Counted from the stretch's first letter, positions 8,536 to 18,016 are shown. The stretch: DNA of 64,000 bases from Chloroflexota bacterium (GCA_026708115.1 JAPOVL010000015.1:45556-109555), one strand, 5' to 3'. Made by a program: numbers and translations. Notes: a model not told the origin generated them from the letters alone.

Positions 8536-9996
8536 ATGCATGGGTTCCAGAATCTTTTGCGTGGTCGAATCTTCTGGCTTGTCATCGCGCTCACCGTCGC
8601 GATTGTGAATCTGTTAGTTGCGACGCCCGAATTCCTTGGTCTTACCCTAACAGGCTTATGTTTGATCGCAGCGCTCGCCTCTCCCCCGGCAATGCTTGTC
8701 GTTTTGCTCGTTCTTGCGCCCTTGCGTGCGCTGATTGCGACAGAATCCGGTATTGATCTCCCGTTCGATATCGGTCAGATCCTTTTCGTCCTTTATATTG
8801 GAGTTTGGTTGGCGCATCGAATCGCGCTTCGCCAACCCGTAGTTACGTTGCATCGCAACATCGTATTATCTGCAAGCTTGTGCCTTTGTGCAGTTTTCGC
8901 GCTCGGGTCTTGGACAAGCGCCTCGCAGTCTGCCTGGCTGCGCGAGTGGCTCAAATGGATTTTGATGGCGATTTTCGTATGGCAAATAACGATCTCGGAA
9001 CATAGCTGCTGGCCTTGGATGGTATTCGCGCTGCTCGTCGCCGCTACAGCAAATGCGCTTGTCGGGTTGTACATATTCTTTGGTGGAAGCGGCGCAGACC
9101 ATCTTGCGATTTTGGGTCGGTTTTTCCGCGCCTTTGGCACGTTTGGACAGCCGAATCCCTTTGCCGGATTCATGGGGCTTATGCTCCCGCTCGCTTTAAT
9201 GGGCGCCTATGTTCAGCTTGCGTCGATCCTGTCCGAATACCGAAAAAAACAGCGGCTTCGCTGGAACACCCTGCAGCTTCTTATCTGCTTCGGGCTGTCA
9301 GCAGCCTTGATTTCAGCCGCACTGCTCACATCCTGGAGTCGCGGCGCCTGGCTCGGCACAGCAGTTTCAGTGGCAGTTATGCTCTTCGCACTGCCCAAAC
9401 GCCTGACAACCGGGTTCGCCGCCGCGCTTGGTCTAGCGCTTCTGATTGCGGGGTTGTGGTTGGGAGGATTGTTACCGCGATCCCTTGTCAACCGGTTGAC
9501 GGCTTCCTCTGACGATTTTCTCACGATGGAAGATGTTCGTGGTGTTGATGTCAGCCCGATAAACTACGCGGTGGTTGAAAGAATTGCCCATTGGCAGGCG
9601 GCCCTCAATATGGCGCAATCCAACCCAATTCTGGGGGTCGGGCTGGGAAACTACGAAATCGTCTATGACCAGTATCGACTTATCAATTGGAAAGAGCCAT
9701 TAGGGCATGCGCATAACTTTTATCTGAATACGCTTGCCGAAACCGGCATAGTCGGATTGCTCGCGTATCTGGCTTTCTGGCTCGTGATCTTTCTTGTCAC
9801 CTGGCGCGCGCGCACCCACCCGGATTTGTTCGCTCGAGCAACAGCGATCGGTCTGCTTGGCAGTTGGACGTACCTGGCGGTCCATAGCATTTTTGATAAC
9901 CTCTTCGTAAACAACCTCTTTCTGCATATTGGTGTATTATTAGGTATACTTGCGATCTTGTATTGTCAACTCAATCACAGGCTGGTGTTGGATTAA
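8536..9996 (+). CDS. O-antigen ligase family membrane protein
   Basis: 486 residues with about ten to twelve hydrophobic segments. The Wzy_C signature is near residues 370-425: GVGLGNYEIVYDQYRL, then GHAHNFYLNTLAETGIVGL, with the conserved HN. Members transfer or polymerise undecaprenyl-linked glycans on the outer face of the membrane. ATG 8536 follows the decarboxylase stop by one base. Upstream ATGs (8479, 8512) would overlap the previous gene and add a polar, unlikely N-terminus. This is the second O-antigen-ligase-type domain in the locus, after the fusion at 4257-7442. Ligase versus polymerase cannot be decided. Confidence 0.85.
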   Translation: MHGFQNLLRGRIFWLVIALTVAIVNLLVATPEFLGLTLTGLCLIAALASPPAMLVVLLVLAPLRALIATESGIDLPFDIGQILFVLYIGVWLAHRIALRQPVVTLHRNIVLSASLCLCAVFALGSWTSASQSAWLREWLKWILMAIFVWQITISEHSCWPWMVFALLVAATANALVGLYIFFGGSGADHLAILGRFFRAFGTFGQPNPFAGFMGLMLPLALMGAYVQLASILSEYRKKQRLRWNTLQLLICFGLSAALISAALLTSWSRGAWLGTAVSVAVMLFALPKRLTTGFAAALGLALLIAGLWLGGLLPRSLVNRLTASSDDFLTMEDVRGVDVSPINYAVVERIAHWQAALNMAQSNPILGVGLGNYEIVYDQYRLINWKEPLGHAHNFYLNTLAETGIVGLLAYLAFWLVIFLVTWRARTHPDLFARATAIGLLGSWTYLAVHSIFDNLFVNNLFLHIGVLLGILAILYCQLNHRLVLD

Positions 9997-9998
9997 CT

Positions 9999-10604
9999 AT
10001 GTCTCAAGCGATTACGCCGGATGTCTCATCTAAAGGCGAAGGTTACCGAGGGCTATCAACACCTATTGATCGTTTCATCATTGCCCTAGCAAGCCGGGTC
10101 GGTGGCAGACGGGCAAAAGAAGTCGAGCGATTCATCAAATTCGCATTCATCGGTTTACTGGGTTTTGTCATCGATTTCGGCGTTCTGTTTATTCTGCAGT
10201 CGACTGTCTTGCCAGCGGCAGACGACCAAAACATTGAGTTGCCGCTCAACGTGGCGCTCGCCACTACCATAAGCTTTACACTGGCGGTTAGTAGCAATTT
10301 CACTTGGAATCGTCTTTGGACTTACCCGGATTCAAGATCGTATTCAGTTCGTCGCCAATTGACACAGTTCGCCATAGTCAGCGTGATCGGCTGGATTGGT
10401 CGAACCTTCTGGATCACAAGTTCCTTTGCCTTCTTTGGCCTATGGTCGACCGCTACGATTCAAAGCATGATGTCGAGTTACAATCCCGTTCTACAAGACG
10501 AGTTGAAACTAGGCACGATGATCTCGCAGTTTATTGGAGTCATTGTCGTGATGATTTGGAATTTCCTCGCAAACCGTTACTGGACCTTTAACGACGTCGA
10601 ATAA
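9999..10604 (+). CDS. GtrA-family membrane protein
   Basis: 201 residues. A soluble N-terminus (~50 residues) precedes four membrane segments. GtrA hallmarks include FIKFAFIGLLGFVIDFGVL, then SFTLAVSSNFTWNRLWTY, and near the end VMIWNFLANRYWTF, matching the usual N-F-x2-N-R-x-W-x-F pattern. GtrA proteins are thought to help translocate undecaprenyl-phosphate sugars across the membrane. ATG 9999 is two bases after the upstream stop; a TTG at 9963 is in frame but would overlap. Next to O-antigen ligases and a glycosyltransferase, a role in exporting a lipid-linked sugar is likely. Confidence 0.85.
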   Translation: MSQAITPDVSSKGEGYRGLSTPIDRFIIALASRVGGRRAKEVERFIKFAFIGLLGFVIDFGVLFILQSTVLPAADDQNIELPLNVALATTISFTLAVSSNFTWNRLWTYPDSRSYSVRRQLTQFAIVSVIGWIGRTFWITSSFAFFGLWSTATIQSMMSSYNPVLQDELKLGTMISQFIGVIVVMIWNFLANRYWTFNDVE

Positions 10605-10605
10605 C

Positions 10606-11745
10606 GTGTCCCGTATTGCCATTGACTATACACCTGCTTATGAACAGGGTGGCGGCATCGGGCGCTACGTTCGCGAGTTGACGGCAGCGCTTGCCGTAAA
10701 AGATCCATTGACGGACTACCGGCTCTTCGTCGCAGGCTCGAAACGCGAGCGACTCCCGCACCCGCCCGGACCGAACTTTGACTGGCGGACGACAATCTTG
10801 ACGCCACGGTGGCTGGCAAGAATCTGGCAGCGCGCTCACCTGCCCCTGCCAGTCGAAGCATTCACCGGGCCCGTGGACTTGTTTCATGCGACCGACTTCG
10901 TCTTGCCACCGACTCTGCCCCAGACCCGCAACTTGCTGACAGTGCATGACCTTTCCTTCCTTCGCGTGCCAGATGCTGCCAGCCCGTCTCTAAGGCGATA
11001 CTTGGAAGCCGTGGTGCCGCGTTCTGTAGAGCGGGCCGATCACGTACTGGCGGATTCACAGGCGACCAAAGACGATCTCATAGAAATCTACCGGACGCCG
11101 GCCGACAAGATCAGCGTTTTGTATTCCGGCGTGGATAGCCGTTTCGGTGCTGTAACGGACGAGATGGCGCTTAGTGACGTATTGGAAAGGCACAATCTGA
11201 AAGATATCGCATATGTCCTTTCGGTCGGTACTGTCCAGCCACGCAAAAACTATAGCAGAGCAATCCGCGCATTATCAAAAATACGGGATCAAGGCATAGA
11301 CTTGCATTATGCCGTTGCAGGCGGCAGTGGCTGGCTCGAAGACGAGATGTATCGCAGCATCAAAGAATCCGCGATGGAAGATTATGTCCATATTCTTGGT
11401 TTCGTCCCTGATGAGGATCTGCCCGCGCTCTACTCAGGCGCGCGCGCGCTTCTTGCTGTCTCTTTGTACGAGGGCTTCGGACTGCCGGTTCTGGAGGCTA
11501 TGGCATGTGGTACACCGGTGATCACGAGCAATTTGTCGTCCCTACCAGAAGTAGCCGGCGCCGCGGGCATTCTGGTCGACCCGCTGGATAACGAGGCAAT
11601 CAGCGATGCCATTGTGAGGACTTTGACCGACGCAGCCTTGCGACAGCAGCTAGTAGCCGTGGGCTTTGAGCACATCAAGCGTTTCTCGTGGGCCAGTGCT
11701 GCAAGCCAACTGAAGTCCATCTACGATTATATACTTGGCGCGTAA
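10606..11745 (+). CDS. GT4-family glycosyltransferase (group 1)
   Basis: 379 residues, a GT-B two-domain enzyme. The N-terminal half has the Gly-rich acceptor-side loop EQGGGIGRYVRELTAAL. The C-terminal half has YVLSVGTVQPRKNYSRAI near 205 and the nucleotide-sugar motif SLYEGFGLPVLEAMACGTPV near 285-305, the E-x7-E signature of retaining GT4 enzymes. It is cytoplasmic and transfers a hexose from an activated donor to a lipid-linked or growing glycan; donor and acceptor unknown. The GTG at 10606 follows the gtrA stop by one base, so it is read as part of the same operon. Confidence 0.88.
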   Translation: MSRIAIDYTPAYEQGGGIGRYVRELTAALAVKDPLTDYRLFVAGSKRERLPHPPGPNFDWRTTILTPRWLARIWQRAHLPLPVEAFTGPVDLFHATDFVLPPTLPQTRNLLTVHDLSFLRVPDAASPSLRRYLEAVVPRSVERADHVLADSQATKDDLIEIYRTPADKISVLYSGVDSRFGAVTDEMALSDVLERHNLKDIAYVLSVGTVQPRKNYSRAIRALSKIRDQGIDLHYAVAGGSGWLEDEMYRSIKESAMEDYVHILGFVPDEDLPALYSGARALLAVSLYEGFGLPVLEAMACGTPVITSNLSSLPEVAGAAGILVDPLDNEAISDAIVRTLTDAALRQQLVAVGFEHIKRFSWASAASQLKSIYDYILGA

Positions 11746-11787
11746 GTAAAACCTTAGTCCGGTGAAGATGAGAGGCCTTCACGTCGT

Positions 11788-12405
11788 ATGAACACGGCAA
11801 ATAGCGCGATAAATGCTCGCGGGAACGGGGTATTAGTTCTCTTGCTGCTGGCATTGGCAGGTTACCTGTTGCCTTGGGTAACAGCCCCGAATGCAGCTAT
11901 GACGCTCAACGCATTCGATTTAGCCGAATGGACGAGCTTGCATCCCATACAGCAGCAAGCGATGCCGCCCTTGATTGTGCCATTGCTACTGCGTGCGCAA
12001 CTGGCGATTTTGGCGGTTTTAATCGCGCTTTGGTCGATCAGCCGAAACGAGCGTTTTTTCGCCATTCTATTCGTTGCCTTGCTCTCGGTTTCACAACTCC
12101 CTCCGTTGGAGTTCCTGAACAACGTCGCTGATCTAAACTACCGGCAACTGCTGTTTCTTGCCTTAGCTACAATCATCTTGACAACGGGACTAGGCCTCAT
12201 TCTGCCAGCGCAGTTTCGGCCGTTTGTGATTATCTTCCTGGCGGTTTCGGGTATCGTCACATCACTCTTGGGACAATCACAAGCGATTGAGTTGTATCAA
12301 GTTACGCTGGAGCAAGGTGAGACAGGTGGTGGTTTATGGCTAATCGTAGTGGCCTATGCCGCTATCAGTCTAAATGGGCTTCGAAGATTCCTAAGCCGTC
12401 GATGA
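11788..12405 (+). CDS. Polytopic membrane protein of unknown function
   Basis: 205 residues with about six hydrophobic segments (VLVLLLLALAGYLLPWV, then LLRAQLAILAVLIALWSI and others) and short polar loops. No family was recognised. The last segment is followed by a basic tail (LNGLRRFLSRR). It begins 42 bases after the glycosyltransferase and runs the same way, so it may be the last gene of the polysaccharide locus. Its 3' end overlaps the converging DinB-like gene by 15 bases. Confidence 0.7.
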   Translation: MNTANSAINARGNGVLVLLLLALAGYLLPWVTAPNAAMTLNAFDLAEWTSLHPIQQQAMPPLIVPLLLRAQLAILAVLIALWSISRNERFFAILFVALLSVSQLPPLEFLNNVADLNYRQLLFLALATIILTTGLGLILPAQFRPFVIIFLAVSGIVTSLLGQSQAIELYQVTLEQGETGGGLWLIVVAYAAISLNGLRRFLSRR

Positions 12406-12888
12406 TCCAAGATACGCGGCCGGCTTATCGAGAGCTTCGGCAACCATCGTCATTTGACCGACGTGGTAGCTTTCATGGAAATGGAAATACAGCAGGCTAT
12501 CGAATACGCTGTTATCACTGTAGCCGGATGGTTGCAGCAGCGCTTCATCGTCCATCATCTGCAACCCGGCTTGTAAACGCCGTTGCGTCTTGTTGAACAG
12601 GCTCACTAATTCCTCGAACTGAAGCACCGTTTCATCTTGAAAGCTGATTGGGCTGCTGCCATGACGATATCGCGCTCGACACGCGTCCGACCATATGTTT
12701 TCTGCTCCAACCAGAGTCAACGGCCTAGCTCGGGCGGAAACGATATGACCCAAAAGCCAGTTGATGGTGTGCGCATTGTCGAAAGGCTGAACCATGCTTT
12801 CAGCATGGCCGACGACACGGGCTTGCATACGAACTGTTTCCGCCGTGTATTCAAAGCAATTCAAGAGCGCCCTGCAAAGCATCTGCAT
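12391..12888 (-). CDS. DinB-like domain protein
   Basis: 165 residues. The sequence suits a four-helix DinB/YfiT-like fold: INWLLGHIVSARARPLTLVG early, then FHFHESYHVGQMTMVAEAL near the end. The His residues in the first helix (GHIV) and in HESYH are the usual metal-ligand positions. Such proteins are metal-dependent and often act in thiol transfer or stress responses. ATG 12888 is set by a strong GAGGAGGAGA directly upstream (12889-12898); the frame stays open further upstream but without support. The gene stands alone and converges on the membrane protein at 11788-12405. Confidence 0.75.
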   Translation of the reverse strand: MQMLCRALLNCFEYTAETVRMQARVVGHAESMVQPFDNAHTINWLLGHIVSARARPLTLVGAENIWSDACRARYRHGSSPISFQDETVLQFEELVSLFNKTQRRLQAGLQMMDDEALLQPSGYSDNSVFDSLLYFHFHESYHVGQMTMVAEALDKPAAYLGSSTA

Positions 12889-12996
12889 TCTCCTCCTCAA
12901 TAGACGTCGGTTTTCTACTACACATATACACGCGTGGCCTGCAAGTAAGGCCCATGAGTCAGGCAGCTTGTCTCTACTCTGTCGATGTCTACCGCG

Positions 12997-13027
12997 GAAA
13001 ACGAAAAGAGGCGGCAACTGCCGCCTC
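12997..13027 (-). terminator. Rho-independent terminator after acpP
   Basis: Read on the minus strand: stem GAGGCGGC, loop AGTT, stem GCCGCCTC, then TTTTCGTTTT. It starts 33 bases after the acpP stop. Confidence 0.85.
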
Positions 13028-13060
13028 GTTCAGTTTAGAAAATGCTTGTTGCGTATTGGA

Positions 13061-13297
13061 TTATTCCATGTTGGATTGAATGTACTCCACGGCTTGACCA
13101 ACAGTTTCGATTCGCTGCGCGTCCTCATCGCTGATTTCGCCGCCGAATTCTTCCTCAAATGCCATGATCAATTCGACGAGGTCGAGCGAGTCGGCTTCCA
13201 GATCTTCGCGGAAACTCGCGGTACTGACGACGCGTTCTTCTTCCACACCAAGCAACTCGACCACGATTCCTTTGACCCGATCTTCAATAGATGCCAT
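13061..13297 (-). CDS. acpP: Acyl carrier protein
   Basis: 78 residues, the usual ACP length. The phosphopantetheine attachment motif is in [19 protein letters not shown], with Ser about residue 37. The protein is acidic and helical as expected ([16 protein letters not shown] at the start, VEYIQSNME at the end). It carries acyl chains in fatty-acid synthesis. ATG 13297 sits after GGGGAGGAGTGGCCAAG; a GTG nine bases further upstream is in frame but too close to the GGAGG site. It is a single-gene unit with its own promoter (13346-13374) and terminator (12997-13027), not beside other fab genes. Confidence 0.95.
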   Translation of the reverse strand: MASIEDRVKGIVVELLGVEEERVVSTASFREDLEADSLDLVELIMAFEEEFGGEISDEDAQRIETVGQAVEYIQSNME

Positions 13298-13345
13298 CTT
13301 GGCCACTCCTCCCCAACGGAATCTTTAGCAATCGCATAAGCGACA

Positions 13346-13374
13346 ATTATACCGTTTATCACTTTCCGTGCCAG
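13346..13374 (-). promoter_or_regulatory. Promoter for acpP
   Basis: On the minus strand: -35-like CTGGCA (13374-13369), a 17-base spacer and a perfect TATAAT (13351-13346). The predicted start is about 45 bases before the acpP ATG. Confidence 0.7.
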
Positions 13375-13481
13375 CCTGTATGGTGGCGACCCGCATAATT
13401 GACACGTCATAACTTCAACAGTACGATGATTCGGCGGCGACCTAGATTCATCAACCGCCTCAATAAAGGGAACACTTCGTT

Positions 13482-14525
13482 ATGCCTAAAGTCACGGAAA
13501 CACCCTCAACCGAAAGCCGCAAACTGGACCACATCCGGATCAACCTGCAAGAGAATGTTCAGTTTCCTCGCATTAGTACCGGATTTGAACGGTATCGGTT
13601 TACTCATCAGGCGCTTCCCGAGTTAAGCTTGCATGATATCGATACGTCGGTTCAAGTATTTGGCAAACTGTTGCAATCACCGATCCTGATATCGTCGATG
13701 ACAGGCGGTACCGACGCCGCGCGACGCATCAACAGACACCTGGCGGCGGCTGCTCAAGAACATGCTATAGCAATGGGTTTGGGCTCACAGCGAGCGGCGA
13801 TAGAAGATGAATCCTTGCGCAGTTCCTTTCAAATCCGAGAGGTTGCGCCGGATATTCTACTCTTCGCTAACCTCGGCGCCGTGCAACTCAACTATGGCTA
13901 CAGCATCGAAGAGTGTCGCAAGGCGATCGACATGGTGGCTGCCGATGCCCTGATTCTTCATTTCAATGTTTTGCAAGAAGCCGTTCAAGCCGAGGGCGAT
14001 GTCGATTTTTCCGGTCTTCTTAAGAAAGTGGAGTCGATATGCGCGCATCTTGCAGTGCCGGTTATTGCGAAAGAAGTTGGCTGGGGCTTTTCTCACAGAA
14101 ATGTACGCGATTTGGCCAACGCAGGTGTCTCAGCAATTGACGTGGCCGGATCAGGAGGCACGTCCTGGAGCGAAGTAGAGTATCATCGCGCCCCTACGCC
14201 CTTCCACGCGCGCGTGGCCCGCAGCTTCGCTGACTGGGGAATCCCTACTGCCGAGGCGATAACTTACGCGAGGACGGCGGCGCCAGAATTGCCGGTGTTC
14301 GCCAGCGGGGGTTTGCGCGACGGCGTCGATATTGCCAAATGTATCGCATTAGGCGCTTGTCTTGCCGGCCTGGCCAGCCCCTTCCTAAGCGCGGCGGACG
14401 AATCCGCAGAAGCGGTTGATCTACTAATTGCCGAACTGAACGCTCAATTGCGTATCGCGATGTTATGCACGGCTTCGCAAAACATCGCCCAACTGCGCAA
14501 TGCGGAGATCAAATCAATTGATTGA
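13482..14525 (+). CDS. fni: Isopentenyl-diphosphate delta-isomerase, type 2 (FMN-dependent)
   Basis: 347 residues, the size of type 2 enzymes. It interconverts isopentenyl and dimethylallyl diphosphate using reduced FMN. Family features: [10 protein letters not shown] at the N-terminus, [45 protein letters not shown] (the usual form is N-P-L-Q-E; here the Pro is Val), [25 protein letters not shown] and [21 protein letters not shown]. It converges with hemW, five bases between stops. Isoprenoid synthesis supplies the undecaprenyl carrier used by the surface-glycan genes here, though no other isoprenoid gene is close. Confidence 0.93.
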   Translation: MPKVTETPSTESRKLDHIRINLQENVQFPRISTGFERYRFTHQALPELSLHDIDTSVQVFGKLLQSPILISSMTGGTDAARRINRHLAAAAQEHAIAMGLGSQRAAIEDESLRSSFQIREVAPDILLFANLGAVQLNYGYSIEECRKAIDMVAADALILHFNVLQEAVQAEGDVDFSGLLKKVESICAHLAVPVIAKEVGWGFSHRNVRDLANAGVSAIDVAGSGGTSWSEVEYHRAPTPFHARVARSFADWGIPTAEAITYARTAAPELPVFASGGLRDGVDIAKCIALGACLAGLASPFLSAADESAEAVDLLIAELNAQLRIAMLCTASQNIAQLRNAEIKSID

Positions 14526-14530
14526 ATCAG

Positions 14531-15703
14531 TTACACCAGTTCCCGTATAACTGCGTTGCTAAGCAGCCGACCCCGCTCGCTCAAGCGGACGCGGTCGCTT
14601 TCCACATGAATCAAGCCCAAAGTCTTCATTTTCCCAATGCCGACAGAGAACTTGTCGACGATGTCCACACCGAACCGCCTTTGAAATGTAGGACGATGTA
14701 TGCCCTCGCGGGTTAACCTTATGCTCATCATGACAGTCTCATAAAGGTCTTCCCGGCTGTTGACGTTTGTGGATTTCGCTACGGCCGGCGTAAGGGGAAA
14801 GTCATATTCCGCGTCTACGTGCTCGTTGAGCGACTCGACATATCGTATGGGATTGGCAATGTTGGAATAACGGACACCGTCCGCGAAACCGTGCGCGCCA
14901 GCGCCAAAACCAAGATAGGGCAAGTTGCGCCAATACTGTAAGTTATGGCGACATTCGAACTGCGGGCGTGTCCAATTGCTAATCTCGTATTGCGCGTATC
15001 CGTCGCCTGCCAGATTGCGCGACGCATATTCGTACATATCTGCGAAAATATCGTCGTTGGGCCGCGGCAACGCGCCGGCGTCGACTTGCGCGCGCAAAGC
15101 CGTTCCGCCCTTCAGTTCCAGACCGTACATCGAGACATGTTCCGGCGCATAACTGAGGATCGCGTCAACCGTACGCTTCCATTCATCGAGGGTCTCGCCA
15201 GGGGACCCAAATATCACGTCCAGGTTCACATTTTCGAAGCCCGCCTGTCGCGCGCAGTGCAGAGCGCGTTCGACGGCATCGAGGTCATGGCGGCGCTCGA
15301 ATAGACGAAGGACTCTTTCCGATGCGGACTGCATGCCAATGCTCAAGCGATTGATGCCGATCTCACGCAATTCGCGCAAATATGAAGTTGATACGTCATT
15401 GGGATTGGTTTCTATGGACACTTCAAGATCGACAGCTAGGGAAAAGTGCTTCGCCAAGCAATGCAGGATCTCCCCATAGTAGCGCGCCGCGAGCAGGGAC
15501 GGGGTACCGCCTCCGAAGTAGACGGTATGAATCTCCCGATGTGGATTGTTCGCGGAGGCAAACTCAATCTCTTGGAGAAGCGCGCGAATATACGCTGGAA
15601 CTAGAGACCCAAGATCGGTGTAGATGTTGAATGCGCAGTAGCTGCAACGCGTCTCGCAAAATGGTATATGAATGTACGCGGACAGCGGCGTTTGAGAACT
15701 CAT
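14531..15703 (-). CDS. hemW: HemW-like radical SAM protein (coproporphyrinogen III oxidase-like)
   Basis: 390 residues. The radical SAM cluster motif CETRCSYC (C-x3-C-x2-C) lies near residue 20 after YIHIPF, followed by the second Cys-rich portion of the HemN/HemW family. GGGTPSLL, then SIETNPNDVS and SIGMQSASERVL are typical SAM-binding strands. A winged-helix-like C-terminus ends in RLSERGRLLSNAVIREL. HemW acts as a haem chaperone rather than a true CPO. ATG 15703 is preferred; the frame reaches a TTG at 15724. A promoter (15746-15775) and family A repeat A2 lie upstream. Confidence 0.88.
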   Translation of the reverse strand: MSSQTPLSAYIHIPFCETRCSYCAFNIYTDLGSLVPAYIRALLQEIEFASANNPHREIHTVYFGGGTPSLLAARYYGEILHCLAKHFSLAVDLEVSIETNPNDVSTSYLRELREIGINRLSIGMQSASERVLRLFERRHDLDAVERALHCARQAGFENVNLDVIFGSPGETLDEWKRTVDAILSYAPEHVSMYGLELKGGTALRAQVDAGALPRPNDDIFADMYEYASRNLAGDGYAQYEISNWTRPQFECRHNLQYWRNLPYLGFGAGAHGFADGVRYSNIANPIRYVESLNEHVDAEYDFPLTPAVAKSTNVNSREDLYETVMMSIRLTREGIHRPTFQRRFGVDIVDKFSVGIGKMKTLGLIHVESDRVRLSERGRLLSNAVIRELV

Positions 15704-15745
15704 GATCACGGCCGGTTTCAACACAAGCCAGAGATTGCGCCAATG

Positions 15746-15775
15746 TTATTACTTAAATATAATTATGCAAGTCAA
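15746..15775 (-). promoter_or_regulatory. Candidate hemW promoter
   Basis: Minus strand: TTGACT (15775-15770), 18-base spacer, TAATAA (15751-15746), in a locally AT-rich stretch. The predicted start is about 35 bases before the ATG. Confidence 0.5.
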
Positions 15776-15793
15776 CGTTCCCAGACCTATTCG

Positions 15794-15885
15794 CTACAGC
15801 CGCTCGGCGCGTAACCGTGAAGAAGTCGGCCGCGCTCACTCAAAATAATATTCGTTCTCGTCGCATAAGCGACGCGGTTTGTTAA
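15794..15885 (-). repeat. Family A dispersed repeat, copy A2
   Basis: In minus orientation this copy reads AAACCGCG, hairpin CGTCGC-TTAT-GCGACG, GAGAACG, TATTTTGAGTGAGCGCGG, then CCGAGCGGCTGTAGCG. The hairpin loop differs from A1 (TTAT against TCAT) while the stem is unchanged. It lies in the 345-base interval between hemW and the PP2C gene; its 3' end faces hemW. The rest of the interval (15886-16048) holds nothing else recognisable. Confidence 0.75.
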
Positions 15886-16048
15886 AAGAATTCCGGTCGG
15901 GTCGACAACTCCGCAAGCTAGCAGGTAGGATGTTGTGCAAGCCCGAAACAGTCGAATCCGAACAATCAGCGGAACCGAATCCACGGGTATGGACGCGGCG
16001 GGTGTTTCTATTTGCAAAAGCCATGACCTCTGGCATTAGGGAAACGCG

Positions 16049-17173
16049 ATGAACTTTTTGCGGCGTCTACTTGGCATGTCCCCTGACCACGTGGGAAGGG
16101 ATACGACGTCTCGTCGTGTGGCGCATGTTACACGCAGCAGGGACGTGCCGGCAGCGCTCATACCAAGGGCAGTGGACACCGAAGCCCAGCTAGGCGACGA
16201 CGAAGCTGATTTGGAAGAATTGCCACCTAAGCAGCCTCCACTAGAGGACGAGGATAGAGCGGATCCAAAAACCGAATCCGTCGCAGAACCACAAGTGCAG
16301 CCGGCACAAATGCAAGTCAATATTCAACGGTGGCCACGTGCGGAACCTACGCCGCCGCGACGCGAGCCTCCTCGGGAGTATAAGCCCAAGCGCGCTTTGA
16401 CCTACGGCATCGCCACAGACGTTGGCAAGCTACGCGACAACAACGAAGATGCCTGTTTCGCCATGCAGTGGCATACGATGACTGTGGAAAATCGCCCGGA
16501 CTTTGGTTTCTTTGTTGTTGCAGATGGTATGGGTGGACATCTCGATGGCGAAAGGGCGGCAGGCATCGCCGTTCAGACGCTCGCGTCCGAGATGCTGCAA
16601 AGCGTCTATATGCCCTTGCTGCGGAATTTCAGAGCCGCGGAAAAGACAACAATCCTTGAAGCCTTGGTCGCCGCGTCAGAAAAGGCGAATTCAGCGGTCA
16701 TTGACGCGGTGCCAGGTGGTGGCACGACCTTGTCCACTGTGGCAATTGTGGGCAATCTTGCCTATCTTGTGCATGTGGGCGACAGTCGCGCCTATCTGAT
16801 CCACAATGATGAAATCGAGCAGTTGACGACTGACCACACCTTGGTGCAGCGATTGGTCGAGATGAAAGAACTCACGCCCGAAGAAGCCGAGTATTACCCG
16901 CAGAAGAATGTTCTATACCGAGCTCTCGGACAGAATGAGAGCCTAAAAATGGAAAGGTTGATTCGCACATTGCCCTCAGCGGCTCAAATGATAATCTGCA
17001 GCGATGGTTTATGGGACCTGGTGGACAACGAAACGATGAAGCGCGTGACGCTCGAATCACCAAGTCCGCAAGAAGCCTGTGATCGGCTGGTCAGCCTTGC
17101 CAATGACCACGGGGGAACAGACAATATTTCCGTCATCATACTGAAAGTCCCGGAAAACGACGTCAATATCTAG
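16049..17173 (+). CDS. PP2C-type Ser/Thr protein phosphatase
   Basis: 374 residues. Residues ~1-115 are Pro/Glu/Arg-rich and look disordered. The rest is a PP2C (PPM) catalytic domain with metal-binding motifs in order: KLRDNNEDACFAM, VVADGMGGHLDGERAAG, GGGTTLSTVAIVGN, VHVGDSRAYLIHND, IICSDGLWDLVDNE and GGTDNISVIIL. All acidic metal ligands seem present, so it should be active against phospho-Ser/Thr. A response regulator follows 102 bases later on the same strand. No Ser/Thr kinase or histidine kinase is in the window, so targets are unknown. Confidence 0.92.
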   Translation: MNFLRRLLGMSPDHVGRDTTSRRVAHVTRSRDVPAALIPRAVDTEAQLGDDEADLEELPPKQPPLEDEDRADPKTESVAEPQVQPAQMQVNIQRWPRAEPTPPRREPPREYKPKRALTYGIATDVGKLRDNNEDACFAMQWHTMTVENRPDFGFFVVADGMGGHLDGERAAGIAVQTLASEMLQSVYMPLLRNFRAAEKTTILEALVAASEKANSAVIDAVPGGGTTLSTVAIVGNLAYLVHVGDSRAYLIHNDEIEQLTTDHTLVQRLVEMKELTPEEAEYYPQKNVLYRALGQNESLKMERLIRTLPSAAQMIICSDGLWDLVDNETMKRVTLESPSPQEACDRLVSLANDHGGTDNISVIILKVPENDVNI

Positions 17174-17275
17174 ACTGTGTCGCATCCCGTCGCAACTGCC
17201 AACTTTAATCGTATCTGTTTGCTTACGCTACAGCAATGCTCTGTTCAAGGACCTGAAGGAATAGACTGGAAGAAA

Positions 17276-18016
17276 ATGAATTCAGTGCCATCTATCAATC
17301 GGATTCGCAAGCGCAAGACAATATTGGTTGTTGACGACGAACCGCGCATGATTGGCTTCATTCGAATGAATCTCGAATTGGAAGACCATCAAGTAATCGA
17401 GGCCCATAGCGGTTTGGAAGCGCTTGACGCGCTCCGCACACAATTGCCGGACCTGGTTCTCCTCGACGTCATGATGCCGGATCTGGACGGCTTCGAGACC
17501 TTGCGCATGTTACGAGAGTTTTCCGATATTCCGGTCATAATGTTAACCGCCAAAGGCGAGGAAAACGACAAAGTGCTGGGTTTGGAACTGGGCGCCGATG
17601 ATTATATCACCAAGCCCTTTGGACCACGGGAGTTGTCAAGCCGCATCAAAGCCATATTCCGACGACTGGAAAAACCATCGACCGATGAAGCTGTCTTGCG
17701 CGTTGACGATCGGCTCAGTGTGGATTTCAACCAGCGCCAGGTTATTGTAGACGGCGCGGCCGTGAAGTTGCGACCGACCGAGTATCGCCTTCTGTATCAT
17801 CTGATTCGCAACGCCGGCTGGACGGTGCCGCACGATCAGATCCTGCAAAAGGTCTGGGGATACGAATACAGAGATGAGGCGCATTACGTGCGGCTGTATG
17901 TCAACTATCTGCGCGAAAAGATAGAAGAAGATCCTTCAAATCCGCGTTATATCATTACCGAACGCGGTGTCGGCTATCGTTTCATCAACTTCAGGGATCA
18001 AGATCAACAGTCCTAG
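17276..18016 (+). CDS. OmpR/PhoB-type DNA-binding response regulator
   Basis: 246 residues. The receiver domain has the acidic pair in VVDDEPRM, phospho-acceptor Asp in [12 protein letters not shown], Thr in VIMLTAKGE and Lys in YITKPFGP. The C-terminal winged helix is of the OmpR class: [17 protein letters not shown], then [15 protein letters not shown] and [11 protein letters not shown] 17276 is preferred (GGAAG just upstream); a GTG at 17177 would add 33 residues without similarity. No histidine kinase adjoins it. It converges with the hypothetical gene at 18019-18360, two bases between stops. Confidence 0.92.
   Translation: MNSVPSINRIRKRKTILVVDDEPRMIGFIRMNLELEDHQVIEAHSGLEALDALRTQLPDLVLLDVMMPDLDGFETLRMLREFSDIPVIMLTAKGEENDKVLGLELGADDYITKPFGPRELSSRIKAIFRRLEKPSTDEAVLRVDDRLSVDFNQRQVIVDGAAVKLRPTEYRLLYHLIRNAGWTVPHDQILQKVWGYEYRDEAHYVRLYVNYLREKIEEDPSNPRYIITERGVGYRFINFRDQDQQS

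Noticed and set aside
13846..14178. Short frames inside fni on either strand
   Set aside because: Internal shadows of a complete, recognised enzyme.
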